29,304 nt of DNA from OFTM382 sp964352615 (GCA_964352615.1 CAYGSG010000032.1:1-29304); one strand, 5' to 3'; shown: positions 1 through 7,425, counted from the first letter of the stretch. A program made the numbers and translations. The notes: generated from the sequence alone by a model not told the origin.

Positions 1-1722
1 CATCCCGCCCATGCCGGGCATGCCGCCCATACCACCCATGCCGCCGCCCATTCCGCCACCAGCGCCCGCGTGCTCAGCATCGGCTGCGTCGGGCGAATCT
101 GTGATGATGCAGTCGGCGCTGAGCAGGATCGCGGCGACGCTCGCTGCGTTGGTCAGTGCGAGACGGTCGACCTTGGCCGGCGTGATGACGCCAGCCTTGA
201 CGAGGTTCTCGTACACGCCGGTGAGGGCGTTGTAGCCGAACGCGGGATCGGTGCTCTCTGAGACGCGAGCGACGACAACCGAGCCCTTGGTGCCGGCGTT
301 GTTGGCGATGGTCTCCAGCGGCACGGACAGCGCCTTGCGGACGACCTCCATGCCCACGGCCACGTCGTACTTGGCCGAGCCGATGTCGGACGCGGTCACG
401 TCGGTGGACTTACCAAAGACCTGCTTCCAGGTCTTGTGGTTCTCGATGGCCGAGCGCCCACGGATGAAGCTGGTTCCGCCGCCTGGGACGATGCCCTCGG
501 CGACCGCAGCGCGGGTCGCGTGCAGCGCGTCTTCGACGCGGGCCTTCTTCTCTTTGAGTTCGGCTTCGGAAGCCGCGCCGACGTTGACCTGTGCCACGCC
601 GCCCGCGAGCTTGGCCAGACGCTCCTGGAGCTTCTCGCGGTCGTAGTCGCTGGTGGCGGCGTCGATCTCTCGGCGGATCTGCTCGATGCGGTGCTGGATG
701 TGCCGGGTCTCGCCAGCGCCCTGGATGACGGTCGTGGTGTCGCTGGTGATCTCGATTTTCTTGGCGAGGCCGAGGTCGCTGATCTCCAGCGTGTCGAGCT
801 TGGTGCCGAGGTCTTTCATGACCGCGGTCGCGCCGGTGAGGATGGCGATGTCTTCGAGCATGGCCTTGCGGCGGTCGCCGTAGCCGGGGGCCTTGACGGC
901 CGCGACCTGCAGCGTGCCACGCAGCTTGTTGATGACGAGCGTGGCCAGCGCCTCGCCCGTGACATCCTCGGCGATGATGAGCAGCGGCTTCTTGGAGGCC
1001 ATGACCTTCTCGAGCAGCGGCACGAGCGTGGACAGGTTATCGATCTTGTCCTCGTGGACGAGCACGAGCGCCTTGCTGAACTCGGTCTTCATGCTGTCGA
1101 CATCGGTGACGAAATTCGGGCTGAGGAAGCCGCGGTCGAACTGCATGCCCTCGACGACTTCGACCTCGGTGACGAAGCTCTTGCCCTCTTCGACGGTGAT
1201 GACGCCGTCTTTGCCGACCTTCTCGAAGGCGTCGGCCATGATCTTGCCGATCTCGGGGTCGTTGTTGGCGCTGATGGCCGCCACGTTCTGGATGTCGGCC
1301 TTGCCCTTGACGGGCACGGCCTGGTCATCGATGGACTTACAGACCACCTCGACAGCGGTCTTCATGCCGCGCACCAGAGCGTTGGCATCGACGCCCGCTG
1401 CGATCTGCCGAAGGCCCTGACGGAACAGGGCTTCAGCGAGAACGGTGGCGGTCGTGGTGCCGTCGCCGGCGTCGTCGGAAGTCTTGGAGGCTGCCTCCTT
1501 GACGAGCAGGGCGCCCATGTTCTCGGCCTTGTTGGAGAGTTCGATCTCTTCGGCGACGCTCACGCCGTCTTTGGTGACGGTGGGCCCGCCCCATGACTTG
1601 TCGAGGACCGCGTTTCGGCCGCGCGGGCCGAGGGTGCTCTTGACGGCCCGGGCGAGTTTCTCCACGCCGGCCAGGAGGGACTGCCTTGCTTCCAGATCGA
1701 ACATCAGCTCTTTGCTTGCCAT
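1..1722 (-). CDS. groEL: Chaperonin GroEL (Hsp60), C-terminal stop beyond the window edge
   Basis: ATP-dependent group I chaperonin of the cytoplasm; it refolds proteins in a double heptameric ring, normally capped by GroES. The frame is open from an ATG at 1722 to base 1, giving 574 codons with no stop, so the 3' end is missing. Visible family signatures are TLGPRGRNAVLDKS near residues 30-43, TKDGVSVAEEIE, the nucleotide-binding AGDGTTTAT around residue 85, DALHATRAAVAEGIVPGGG in the equatorial domain, and a Gly-Gly-Met-rich tail that reaches the edge. A GGAG lies 9 bases upstream of the ATG. No groES precedes it; the upstream neighbour is the divergent nuoA, so this may be one of several GroEL paralogues. 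I saw no CIRCE-type operator. The identity is very sure; whether it is the housekeeping copy is not. Confidence 0.97.
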   Translation of the reverse strand, partial: MASKELMFDLEARQSLLAGVEKLARAVKSTLGPRGRNAVLDKSWGGPTVTKDGVSVAEEIELSNKAENMGALLVKEAASKTSDDAGDGTTTATVLAEALFRQGLRQIAAGVDANALVRGMKTAVEVVCKSIDDQAVPVKGKADIQNVAAISANNDPEIGKIMADAFEKVGKDGVITVEEGKSFVTEVEVVEGMQFDRGFLSPNFVTDVDSMKTEFSKALVLVHEDKIDNLSTLVPLLEKVMASKKPLLIIAEDVTGEALATLVINKLRGTLQVAAVKAPGYGDRRKAMLEDIAILTGATAVMKDLGTKLDTLEISDLGLAKKIEITSDTTTVIQGAGETRHIQHRIEQIRREIDAATSDYDREKLQERLAKLAGGVAQVNVGAASEAELKEKKARVEDALHATRAAVAEGIVPGGGTSFIRGRSAIENHKTWKQVFGKSTDVTASDIGSAKYDVAVGMEVVRKALSVPLETIANNAGTKGSVVVARVSESTDPAFGYNALTGVYENLVKAGVITPAKVDRLALTNAASVAAILLSADCIITDSPDAADAEHAGAGGGMGGGMGGMGGMPGMGGM

Positions 1723-2053
1723 GGCCTTGGGCTCCGTAAAGGGAGGTTGGTCTGTCGGATTGCGAACTCGGATCAAGCCGGGGGCACCCCCGAGCGGGGC
1801 TGCACCGGCATCTCTCTATCAGGGCTATGGCAACAACCGTGCCATGACCGGGCCTCGGTCTCGCTGGTCCTCACCGCCCCCGATCGCCCCCCACCGCAAC
1901 TCGCAGGGCACCCAGAGCGGCTACGAACGTGCTGGCTCTGTCAGCAGGCAGCACGGGGCACACCCCTCCTGCCAGCTTGGCAGGCACCGCATCCTGTGCC
2001 TTGGGTGGCGATCACCACTCGCCAAGGCCGGGTGTGGGACGTACCATCCAGCC
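1723..2053. other. 331-bp divergent intergenic region between groEL and nuoA
   Basis: This is the only gene-free stretch above 300 bases. It must hold the promoters for groEL (leftward) and nuoA (rightward), but I cannot place a convincing -35/-10 pair in it. It is rich in short inverted repeats: 7-bp arms CGTGCTG/CAGCACG at 1928-1934 and 1949-1955, a tight hairpin at 1968-1984, and 6-bp arms TGGCGA/TCGCCA at 2006-2011 and 2019-2024. No CIRCE element (TTAGCACTC-N9-GAGTGCTAA) was found. Open frames crossing it look like chance extensions in GC-rich DNA. Confidence 0.6.
1968..1984. repeat. 17-bp perfect inverted repeat (7-bp arms, 3-base loop)
   Basis: CCTGCCA-GCT-TGGCAGG is perfectly symmetrical around a three-base centre and lies about 70 bases before the nuoA start. 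It could be an operator for a dimeric regulator, a leader hairpin, or chance in 68-70% GC DNA. Nothing else identifies its role. Confidence 0.3.
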
Positions 2054-2467
2054 ATGGATGGCCTCACCCTCGTTCCCACGCTGGCTCAGAGCAACATCGC
2101 GTCGTACCTGCCGATCATGGTCATCCTGACCATGGCCATCACCTTTGCCGTGGGCAACATCGTCGCGACCAAGCTCATCGGGCCGTCCCGCACCGGCGAG
2201 ATCAAGGGCCAGGCCTACGAGTCCGGCATGAACCCGATCGGGACCGCCCGCAAGCGGTTCAACGTGCGGTTCTTCCTGATCGCCATGGTCTTTTTGGTCT
2301 TCGATGTCGAGGTCGTCTTCCTCTACCCGTGGGCGGACACCTTCACGGACCTCGCGACCGGCGGCAAGGACGCGGCCCTGTGGTTGGGCCGAATCTTCTT
2401 CTTCTTGCTGACGACCGTGGTGGCGTATCTGTACGGCTTCCGCAAGGGCGTCTTCAAGTTCGACTGA
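2054..2467 (+). CDS. nuoA: NADH-quinone oxidoreductase subunit A (NuoA)
   Basis: Small membrane subunit of respiratory complex I; it sits at the junction of the peripheral and membrane arms beside the quinone site. The protein has 137 residues, within the usual range. It shows three hydrophobic helices (about residues 15-36, 73-95 and 105-127). The hallmark NuoA loop is present: YESGMNPIGTARKRFNVRF, then FLIAMVFLVFDVEVVFLYPW. I chose the ATG at 2054 because it begins just before the first helix; the open frame runs much further upstream, but that part lies antisense to groEL and does not look like protein. The ribosome binding site is weak. Unusually, no nuoB, nuoC or other complex I gene follows; the next gene is a cyclic-di-GMP protein. 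The identity is sure. Confidence 0.93.
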   Translation: MDGLTLVPTLAQSNIASYLPIMVILTMAITFAVGNIVATKLIGPSRTGEIKGQAYESGMNPIGTARKRFNVRFFLIAMVFLVFDVEVVFLYPWADTFTDLATGGKDAALWLGRIFFFLLTTVVAYLYGFRKGVFKFD

Positions 2468-2615
2468 TCCGGTTTCGGGACGCTGGCATCGGTCCGCCTA
2501 ACGCCCCGCGTGGCCGAGAACAGGCCGCACAATGCGACCGGTTACCCTCTGCCAACGCTTGCTGTAAGTCCTTGCTCAGCCAGAGCTGGCGACGACGCAG
2601 TAGCTGCCGATACAC

Positions 2616-2638
2616 CCTCCACGGGGGCCCGTTGGAGG
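2616..2638 (+). promoter_or_regulatory. Leader hairpin that pairs with the ribosome binding site of the EAL gene
   Basis: The 23 bases fold as CCTCC-ACGG/loop/CCGT-T-GGAGG, nine or ten GC-rich pairs with a single bulged T. The right arm, GGAGG at 2634-2638, is the Shine-Dalgarno sequence of the gene starting at 2646 (spacing 7). Folding would hide it from the ribosome. Whether this is real translational control or chance cannot be told from one sequence. Confidence 0.4.
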
Positions 2639-2645
2639 CGGCAAA

Positions 2646-4379
2646 ATGCAAAGTTCATTCTCGGGCCATACCGGCCCGGACTCACAACTCGGGCGGAAGA
2701 TTCAACGGCTCATCGATGAGCAGTTGTTCTCGATCGTCTACCAGCCAATTCTCGACATGCGCACGCAGCAGATCGTGGCGTTCGAGGCGCTGACCAGACC
2801 GCACCTCGACTCGGGCTTCGAGTCGCCCGCGGCGCTGTTCGAGGCGGCCGAGGCCGAGGCCATGCTGTGGGAGCTTGAAGGCGCGACGCGCTGCGCCGCG
2901 ATGGCCGGTGCCCGCGAGTGGCCCGAGCACGTGCAGTTGTTCATCAACTGCGCGCCGTGTGTCGCCGAGCACGAGGACTTCGAGAAGCAGCTCATCGGTG
3001 AGCTCGAATCCACGTGCGCACGCTACCCGGCGCAGCTGGTGGTCGAGATCACCGAGCGGTCGCCGCACCTTGACATGACCGTGCTGCCCGCGCGGGTGGA
3101 TGCGCTCCGTCAGCGGGGCCTCCAGATCGCTATTGACGACGTCGGCATCGGCGCCAGCGGTCTTGTGCGCATCAGCTCGCTTCGGCCGGGCTGGCTCAAG
3201 CTCGACCGCGCGCTGATCGGCGGGATCGACCGCGACCGTTTCAGGCTGAACCTCGTTCGGCACCTGGTGCGGTTTGCGCGCGCCTGCGGCGTGCAGGTGA
3301 TCGCCGAGGGCATCGAACGGGCCGAGGAGCTCGATGCCTGCAGGGACCTGGGCGTGTGCTTCGGGCAGGGGTTTTTGCTCGGCAGGCCCACGGCTGGCCC
3401 GATGGACCTGCTCGCCGAGTGCCCACCGCCACAGCCGATGCGAAGCGCTGGGGCGGCGCACGATGCGCTGCCCGAGAGCGTCTCGCTGCTGAGGGGCGTG
3501 CAGCCCGCGACGTGCGTGGACCACTCGACCGCGGTGGCCTCGGCGGCGCAGGACCTGCTGCGCGACCCGTCGCTGCCCGGCGTGTGCGTGACGCGGGGCG
3601 ATGAGCTGCTTGGCTGGGTGCGGCGGGAGGACGCGCTGCGTGAAGCCGCCACCGATGACCGAAGCGCGATGCCCGTGAGCTTTCTGGCGAGGCGAGCGCC
3701 GGTGACCGAGTCGGACGCGCTCGATTTCTGCGATATCTTTGAGCTGGCCGCCACGCACGCGCAGTTCGGCGCGGACCTTCCGATCATCGTGCTCGCTGCG
3801 GGCCAGCCTCAGGCGCTGCTCACCACGCCCACGCTGCTCTCGATGGCGGCGGACATGGTGCGCACGCAGGCGAGCCGAGAACAATCCATATCGGCTGGCA
3901 ACACCACGCCGCTCCCAGGCAGCCGCGAATGCCTTCAGCACCTCGACGCCCTTCTTGACACCGCTGGGCCAGACAAGCACGACGCGGTGGTCGTCGAGCT
4001 TGTGGGCATCGGGCGGTTCAATCAGGTGGAGGGCTACGACGCTGGCGAGCGTGTGGTCACCCGGCTTCGCGACCAACTCCAACGGGCGTGCCCCGATGGC
4101 TTCATCGGGCACCTGGGCCTTGAGGTGTACGTGCTGACCGTGCCCGAGGGCACCGCGCACGCTGCGATCCGTGACCTGCTCGCGCGGTTCGAGGTGGCGA
4201 ACGCCTCGGAGTCGGGCGCTGCATCGGTTGGTCTTCGTGCGGTGGAGATCGCTCGAATCCAAACCCGATTCGGAACCGGCAAGCAGGTGCTTGAGTTTGC
4301 ATCCCAGCGGCGTTCCGATACCCCTGGCGAGCGAGGCGCCGTGCTCGACGACCAGAGCCAGCAGAGCCGATCGGCCTAA
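2646..4379 (+). CDS. EAL-domain cyclic-di-GMP phosphodiesterase with CBS-like region and degenerate GGDEF domain
   Basis: 577 residues, predicted cytoplasmic, with no membrane segment. Residues ~20-255 form an EAL domain, which hydrolyses cyclic di-GMP to pGpG. The key residues look intact: EAL at 47-49, Asn101, Glu134 in VVEITER, Asp164-Asp165 in IDDVG, Lys185 in WLKLDR, and Glu221 in AEGIE. The loop after DDVG (GIGASG) differs from the common form. Residues ~275-410 resemble a CBS-pair linker, weakly. Residues ~420-555 have a GGDEF-type fold, recognised by TPLPGSRECLQHL and VVVELVGIGRFNQVEGYDAG, but the signature is GLEVY at 491-495, so cyclase activity is unlikely. This EAL-CBS-GGDEF order is known in bacteria. 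The start has a strong GGAGG 7 bases upstream, within a hairpin. DUF2752 follows after 44 bases. The family is sure; activity is inferred. Confidence 0.88.
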   Translation: MQSSFSGHTGPDSQLGRKIQRLIDEQLFSIVYQPILDMRTQQIVAFEALTRPHLDSGFESPAALFEAAEAEAMLWELEGATRCAAMAGAREWPEHVQLFINCAPCVAEHEDFEKQLIGELESTCARYPAQLVVEITERSPHLDMTVLPARVDALRQRGLQIAIDDVGIGASGLVRISSLRPGWLKLDRALIGGIDRDRFRLNLVRHLVRFARACGVQVIAEGIERAEELDACRDLGVCFGQGFLLGRPTAGPMDLLAECPPPQPMRSAGAAHDALPESVSLLRGVQPATCVDHSTAVASAAQDLLRDPSLPGVCVTRGDELLGWVRREDALREAATDDRSAMPVSFLARRAPVTESDALDFCDIFELAATHAQFGADLPIIVLAAGQPQALLTTPTLLSMAADMVRTQASREQSISAGNTTPLPGSRECLQHLDALLDTAGPDKHDAVVVELVGIGRFNQVEGYDAGERVVTRLRDQLQRACPDGFIGHLGLEVYVLTVPEGTAHAAIRDLLARFEVANASESGAASVGLRAVEIARIQTRFGTGKQVLEFASQRRSDTPGERGAVLDDQSQQSRSA

Positions 4380-4423
4380 GCAAGCGAAACCCTGCCAACG
4401 CCCCGCCTGCTATCCTTGCTGCG

Positions 4424-4855
4424 GTGCTCAAGACCCCCCGACCGAGACTGATCGCGACCTTCACCGCGTTGGCCTGCCTGACGCTGCTGATCGTGTCGGC
4501 GTGGCTCTCGCCCTCGGGCGACGGGCACGGCACGCACACCCAGCTCGGCATGCCGCCTTGCGCATGGGCGATGTGGCTGGATTCGCCCTGCGCGACGTGC
4601 GGGATGACCACAGCCTTTGCGCACGCCGCTGACGGCGATCTCGCGGGCTCATTTGTTACCCAGCCGATGGGCATGATGCTCGCGGTGGTGGTCGCGGCGG
4701 TATTCTGGGGCGGGGTGTACCAGGCGTCCACCGGCAGCCGAGTGGACGCCGCGTTTGCTCGGCTTCTTCGCGGCAGGGCGATAGCGGGCGCTGGAGCGCT
4801 GGTGCTCGCAAGCTGGGTCTACAAGATCATCACATGGGACAGCCCGGCGTTCTGA
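4424..4855 (+). CDS. DUF2752 family small membrane protein
   Basis: 143 residues starting at a GTG; no clear ribosome binding site is visible, so the start is uncertain by a few codons. The diagnostic feature is the cysteine motif CATCGMTTAF at residues 56-65, matching the CPxCGMTR-type signature of the DUF2752 family, preceded by PPCAWAMW. Hydrophobic stretches lie at about 10-29, 84-99 and 118-137, so it should be an inner-membrane protein with the cysteine motif near one membrane face. The family has no established function; the paired cysteines suggest metal binding or redox chemistry, which is only inference. It sits in a six-gene collinear run between the cyclic-di-GMP protein and two lipoproteins. 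Confidence 0.75.
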   Translation: MLKTPRPRLIATFTALACLTLLIVSAWLSPSGDGHGTHTQLGMPPCAWAMWLDSPCATCGMTTAFAHAADGDLAGSFVTQPMGMMLAVVVAAVFWGGVYQASTGSRVDAAFARLLRGRAIAGAGALVLASWVYKIITWDSPAF

Positions 4856-4865
4856 GCCGACGAGC

Positions 4866-4907
4866 CTGAGCCGAGCAAGCTGAGTCGAGCAAGCTGAGCC
4901 GAGCAAG
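4866..4907 (+). repeat. Three tandem copies of a 14-bp repeat in the leader of the first lipoprotein gene
   Basis: The units are CTGAGCCGAGCAAG, CTGAGTCGAGCAAG and CTGAGCCGAGCAAG, directly abutting; a fourth, degenerate copy (CTGAGCCGACGAGC) lies just upstream. The array ends next to the AGAGGAG ribosome binding site of the gene starting at 4921. A 14-bp unit is not a multiple of three, which fits a non-coding spacer. Slippage could change the leader length. Confidence 0.85.
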
Positions 4908-4920
4908 AGGAGCCCCGACC

Positions 4921-5589
4921 GTGCGCACCACACCAACCACTCTGAACACGGCGCTGACCACGGGCTTGCTGGCGGTGGCGCTCTGCATGACCGGCTGCTT
5001 GGGTGATCTCATCGGCGGGATGGCCGAGTCGGCGCGCAGGCAGGGTTCATCCAAGGTGGAGCGGGTTTCCAACGACCTTGAAGGCAAGACGTTCGCCGTG
5101 GTCGTCGCGGTTGACCGCAGCACGGCTGCGACCTCTCCCACGCTCGCGGAGACCTTGGCTGCACGCATGACGCAGCTTCTGGCGGAGAACGCGATGGCTT
5201 CCGGCTTTGCCCCGACCGATCAGGTCGCCGCGTTTCTTGGGAATACCCCGAGCTGGCGGGCGTGGCCCCGAGGCAGGCTGCCGCAAGAGCTGGGCGTGGA
5301 CCGCGTCGTGCTCGTGGACATCATCGACTACCGGCTTTATGAGCCGGGCAACGCGTACCTGTGGGATGGCCTCGCGTGGGGCAGCGTCGAGGTCTACGAC
5401 CCCGAGGCGTTCGATCCCGATAGGCCGATCTACGAGAGCGAGGTCCGCGTGCGCTTCCCCGACGGCACGGGCGTAGGCCCGACCGAGATGCGCGAGAACC
5501 TGGTCGCGACCGAACTTCTCAGGCGGTTTGTCAACCGCGCGAGCTGGCTGTTCTACGACCACGAAGAACCCAACACGATCGAGTACTAG
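4921..5589 (+). CDS. Predicted lipoprotein, first of a tandem paralogous pair
   Basis: 222 residues from a GTG with an AGAGGAG ribosome binding site about 8 bases upstream. The N-terminus is a lipoprotein signal: a hydrophobic stretch followed by the lipobox MTGC, with the lipidated Cys at 26. After a short linker comes an alternating strand/helix domain: GKTFAVVVAVDRST, a helix with LAARMTQLLAEN, then the strand ELGVDRVVLVDIIDYRL and a C-terminal helix ending in ASWLFYDHEEP. The next gene encodes a divergent copy with the same order of elements. The pattern (small strand, helix carrying the numbering of a paralogous component, then GxDxVVxxxI) recalls the N-terminal domains of TolB and CsgG-like envelope lipoproteins, but I cannot assign a family. 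Function unknown; an envelope location is likely. Confidence 0.8.
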   Translation: MRTTPTTLNTALTTGLLAVALCMTGCLGDLIGGMAESARRQGSSKVERVSNDLEGKTFAVVVAVDRSTAATSPTLAETLAARMTQLLAENAMASGFAPTDQVAAFLGNTPSWRAWPRGRLPQELGVDRVVLVDIIDYRLYEPGNAYLWDGLAWGSVEVYDPEAFDPDRPIYESEVRVRFPDGTGVGPTEMRENLVATELLRRFVNRASWLFYDHEEPNTIEY

Positions 5590-5619
5590 CCGATGACTTT
5601 GTCTCGGAAGGAAGCCGCT

Positions 5620-6303
5620 GTGCGCACGATGCAACAGAAAGTCCTGCTGGTGGTTCTGGTGGTGGGTGCGGCGGCGATCGGCGCGTGCAACATCATCGGG
5701 CCTGCGATCGCTGTCGCATCCGGACCGCCCAAGGTCAAGCAGGTGTTCGATCTGCCCGAGGACCGCGTTACGGTGGTGCTGGTGGAGGACACCGCGAGCC
5801 CGCCGGTTGTTCGTGATTCTCGGTTGATCCGACGGATCGCCGAGTCGGCGACGCAGGAACTCACACGTCGCGGCGCGGTGCAGACCGCTGTCGATCCCGG
5901 ACCGATCCAGATGATGAGCGTGCAGCCAGCCGAGCGCGACACGCCGATCGCGGATCTGGCCCGACGGGTCGGGGCGGACCAGATTGTGTACGCGCAGATC
6001 GTGCGGTTCACGCTCTCGCCCGATGGCCAGACCTTCACGCCCAGCGCCGAACTGCGGGTCCGCGTGCTGGACGCTTCGGCTGAGAACGAGGAGACCATCG
6101 GCGAGCGGATCTGGCCGGCCGATGCAGCGGGCTACCCGCTGCTCGCGGGGGGCGAATCGATCGCGGGCTTCTCGCCCAAGGACGCGTCCGACATACGTCA
6201 GGCCGAGCTTGAGCTTGCCGAACTGACCGGGCTGCGCCTCGCGCAGTTGTTCTACGACCGCGACCGCGACAGCGTGTCGCGCAATCGGCCCGGGGGCGAG
6301 TGA
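5620..6303 (+). CDS. Predicted lipoprotein, second of the tandem paralogous pair
   Basis: 227 residues from the GTG at 5620. That start is chosen because GGAAGGA lies 7 bases upstream and the first residues (MRTM) resemble the paralogue's MRTT; an ATG at 5593 in frame has no such site. A hydrophobic signal ends in the lipobox IGAC, lipidated Cys at 23. It matches the preceding lipoprotein in layout: RVTVVLVEDTASP, a helix IAESATQELTRRG, then RVGADQIVYAQIVRFTL, and a C-terminal helix ending LAQLFYDRDRD. Sequence identity is low but the elements align in order, so an old duplication is likely. It lies 30 bases after the first copy and 4 bases before the glycosyltransferase-like gene. Function unknown. 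Confidence 0.78.
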   Translation: MRTMQQKVLLVVLVVGAAAIGACNIIGPAIAVASGPPKVKQVFDLPEDRVTVVLVEDTASPPVVRDSRLIRRIAESATQELTRRGAVQTAVDPGPIQMMSVQPAERDTPIADLARRVGADQIVYAQIVRFTLSPDGQTFTPSAELRVRVLDASAENEETIGERIWPADAAGYPLLAGGESIAGFSPKDASDIRQAELELAELTGLRLAQLFYDRDRDSVSRNRPGGE

Positions 6304-6307
6304 GCGC

Positions 6308-6949
6308 GTGCGGCTGGGCGAACTCAGACCAACCCGATCGACCGAGGCTCTCACGCTCGATGGCCCGGCGATTGGTCGTACACCGCAGCTGAGCCGAGCC
6401 GAGCTTGCTATCCCCGAAGACAGTTTCGTCGTCGCGCTGTGCATGGACCCCGCCAGCGCTGGAGATGCACGGCGGTTCGTGTTCTTCGCCGCCTTGCTCG
6501 AAGCCCTGCACCGCCCGGTCGTGGGCCTGCTGCCCGAGGCCTCGTGGAATATTGAACGAGCGACGCGGTGGGTGCGCACCGCCGGGCCGCGCTGGTCGTT
6601 CAAAGTTCTCCACCGACCAATTACCGCGTGCTGGAGCGCGATCGATCTGGGCGTGATGATCGCGGCCCCGTGGGTGCTCGATCACGACCTTGCGAAGCTT
6701 CGCGAGAGGCAAGCCATGCTGGTGGCATCGGCGCACGCGGCACGCACGCCCGTGCTCTGGGCGGGGCCGGGCCAGCCCGCCGAGTTGTACCCGGGAATCT
6801 GCGCTGCGATGCTGGCGTGCGAGTCCGATGAGCCGCGGAGACTTGCGTTCAAGGCGGTGTCGCTGCTGGAAGACCCGGCTCGTCACGCGCAGGTGCTCGC
6901 TGCGCTGGAGACAGTGAGTGGTTCACGCGGGGGAGAGGCCGATGGCTGA
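6308..6949 (+). CDS. Short glycosyltransferase-like protein (single GT4-type domain)
   Basis: 213 residues from a GTG four bases after the second lipoprotein's stop. It resembles only the C-terminal nucleotide-sugar-binding half of a GT4 glycosyltransferase: SRAELAIPEDSFVVALCMDP matches the opening strand of that domain, VGLLPEASWNIERA and the acidic SAIDLGVMIAAPW fit its middle, AHAARTPVLWAGPGQPAELY resembles the E-A-xx-G-x-P-V segment, and the terminal LLEDPARHAQVLAALE helix is typical. The usual acceptor domain is absent and the catalytic EX7E motif is not clear, so it may be inactive or regulatory. It overlaps the phosphatase gene by 8 bases, which suggests coupled translation. The family assignment is tentative. 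Confidence 0.5.
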   Translation: MRLGELRPTRSTEALTLDGPAIGRTPQLSRAELAIPEDSFVVALCMDPASAGDARRFVFFAALLEALHRPVVGLLPEASWNIERATRWVRTAGPRWSFKVLHRPITACWSAIDLGVMIAAPWVLDHDLAKLRERQAMLVASAHAARTPVLWAGPGQPAELYPGICAAMLACESDEPRRLAFKAVSLLEDPARHAQVLAALETVSGSRGGEADG

Positions 6950-7424
6950 GCGAACCGGCGTGCTGTTCGTGTGTCTGGGCAACATATGCCGAAGCCCGCT
7001 GGCCGAGGGGCTGTTCATCCACGCGGCCCGCGAGCGCGGCGTGCTCGACCGGTTCGATATCGACTCGTGCGGCACGGGCGACTGGCACGCGGGCAATCCC
7101 GCCGACCCGCGTTCGATCGCGGTCGCCCGCAAGCACGGCATCGAACTGCCCAGCCGAGCGCGACAGCTTCGCGCCGCGCCCGACTTCGAGCGGTTCGAGT
7201 GGGTCATCGCGATGGACCGTTCAAACCAGGCAGACTTGATCGCAGCGGGCAGCAAGCAGGGCCGCACACACCTGATGATGGCCTTCCACGCGGACCATGC
7301 GGGCAAGCCGAGCAAGGCGCCTGACGTGCCCGACCCTTACTACGGCGGGGCCGACGGCTTCGACGAGGTGTACGAGATGCTGACGGGCGCGTGCGAGGGA
7401 CTGCTGAAACGCGCGCTACCCTGA
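6942..7424 (+). CDS. Low-molecular-weight protein tyrosine phosphatase
   Basis: Cytoplasmic enzyme that dephosphorylates phosphotyrosine; bacterial members (Wzb, Etp, PtpA) often control tyrosine kinases of polysaccharide export. 160 residues, the usual length. The P-loop VCLGNICRSPLAEG holds the nucleophile Cys11, the second Cys16 and Arg17 (C-x5-R), and Asp131 in DVPDPYYGG is the general acid. I chose the ATG at 6942 because GGGAGAGG precedes it and the P-loop then falls at the conserved distance from the N-terminus; an in-frame start at 6918 would add eight residues. It overlaps the preceding gene by 8 bases. No tyrosine kinase is in the window. It is the last gene of the plus-strand cluster, ending one base from the convergent tautomerase. 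Confidence 0.93.
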   Translation: MAERTGVLFVCLGNICRSPLAEGLFIHAARERGVLDRFDIDSCGTGDWHAGNPADPRSIAVARKHGIELPSRARQLRAAPDFERFEWVIAMDRSNQADLIAAGSKQGRTHLMMAFHADHAGKPSKAPDVPDPYYGGADGFDEVYEMLTGACEGLLKRALP

Positions 7425-7425
7425 A

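Noticed and set aside
436..1596. 386-codon open frame on the plus strand
   Set aside because: It lies wholly antisense to groEL, has a composition typical of GC-rich shadow frames (Asp/Gly/Val/Leu-rich) and no recognisable domain or ribosome binding site.
1723..2053. CIRCE heat-shock operator upstream of groEL
   Set aside because: I looked for TTAGCACTC-N9-GAGTGCTAA or a close match and found none; only unrelated short inverted repeats.
2682..4262. 526-codon open frame on the minus strand
   Set aside because: Antisense to the EAL gene, rich in Arg/His/Leu as expected for a shadow frame, with no family signature.
5047..6603. 518-codon open frame on the minus strand
   Set aside because: Spans antisense to two lipoprotein genes and part of a third gene, whose signal peptides, ribosome binding sites and spacing show the plus strand is the coding one.
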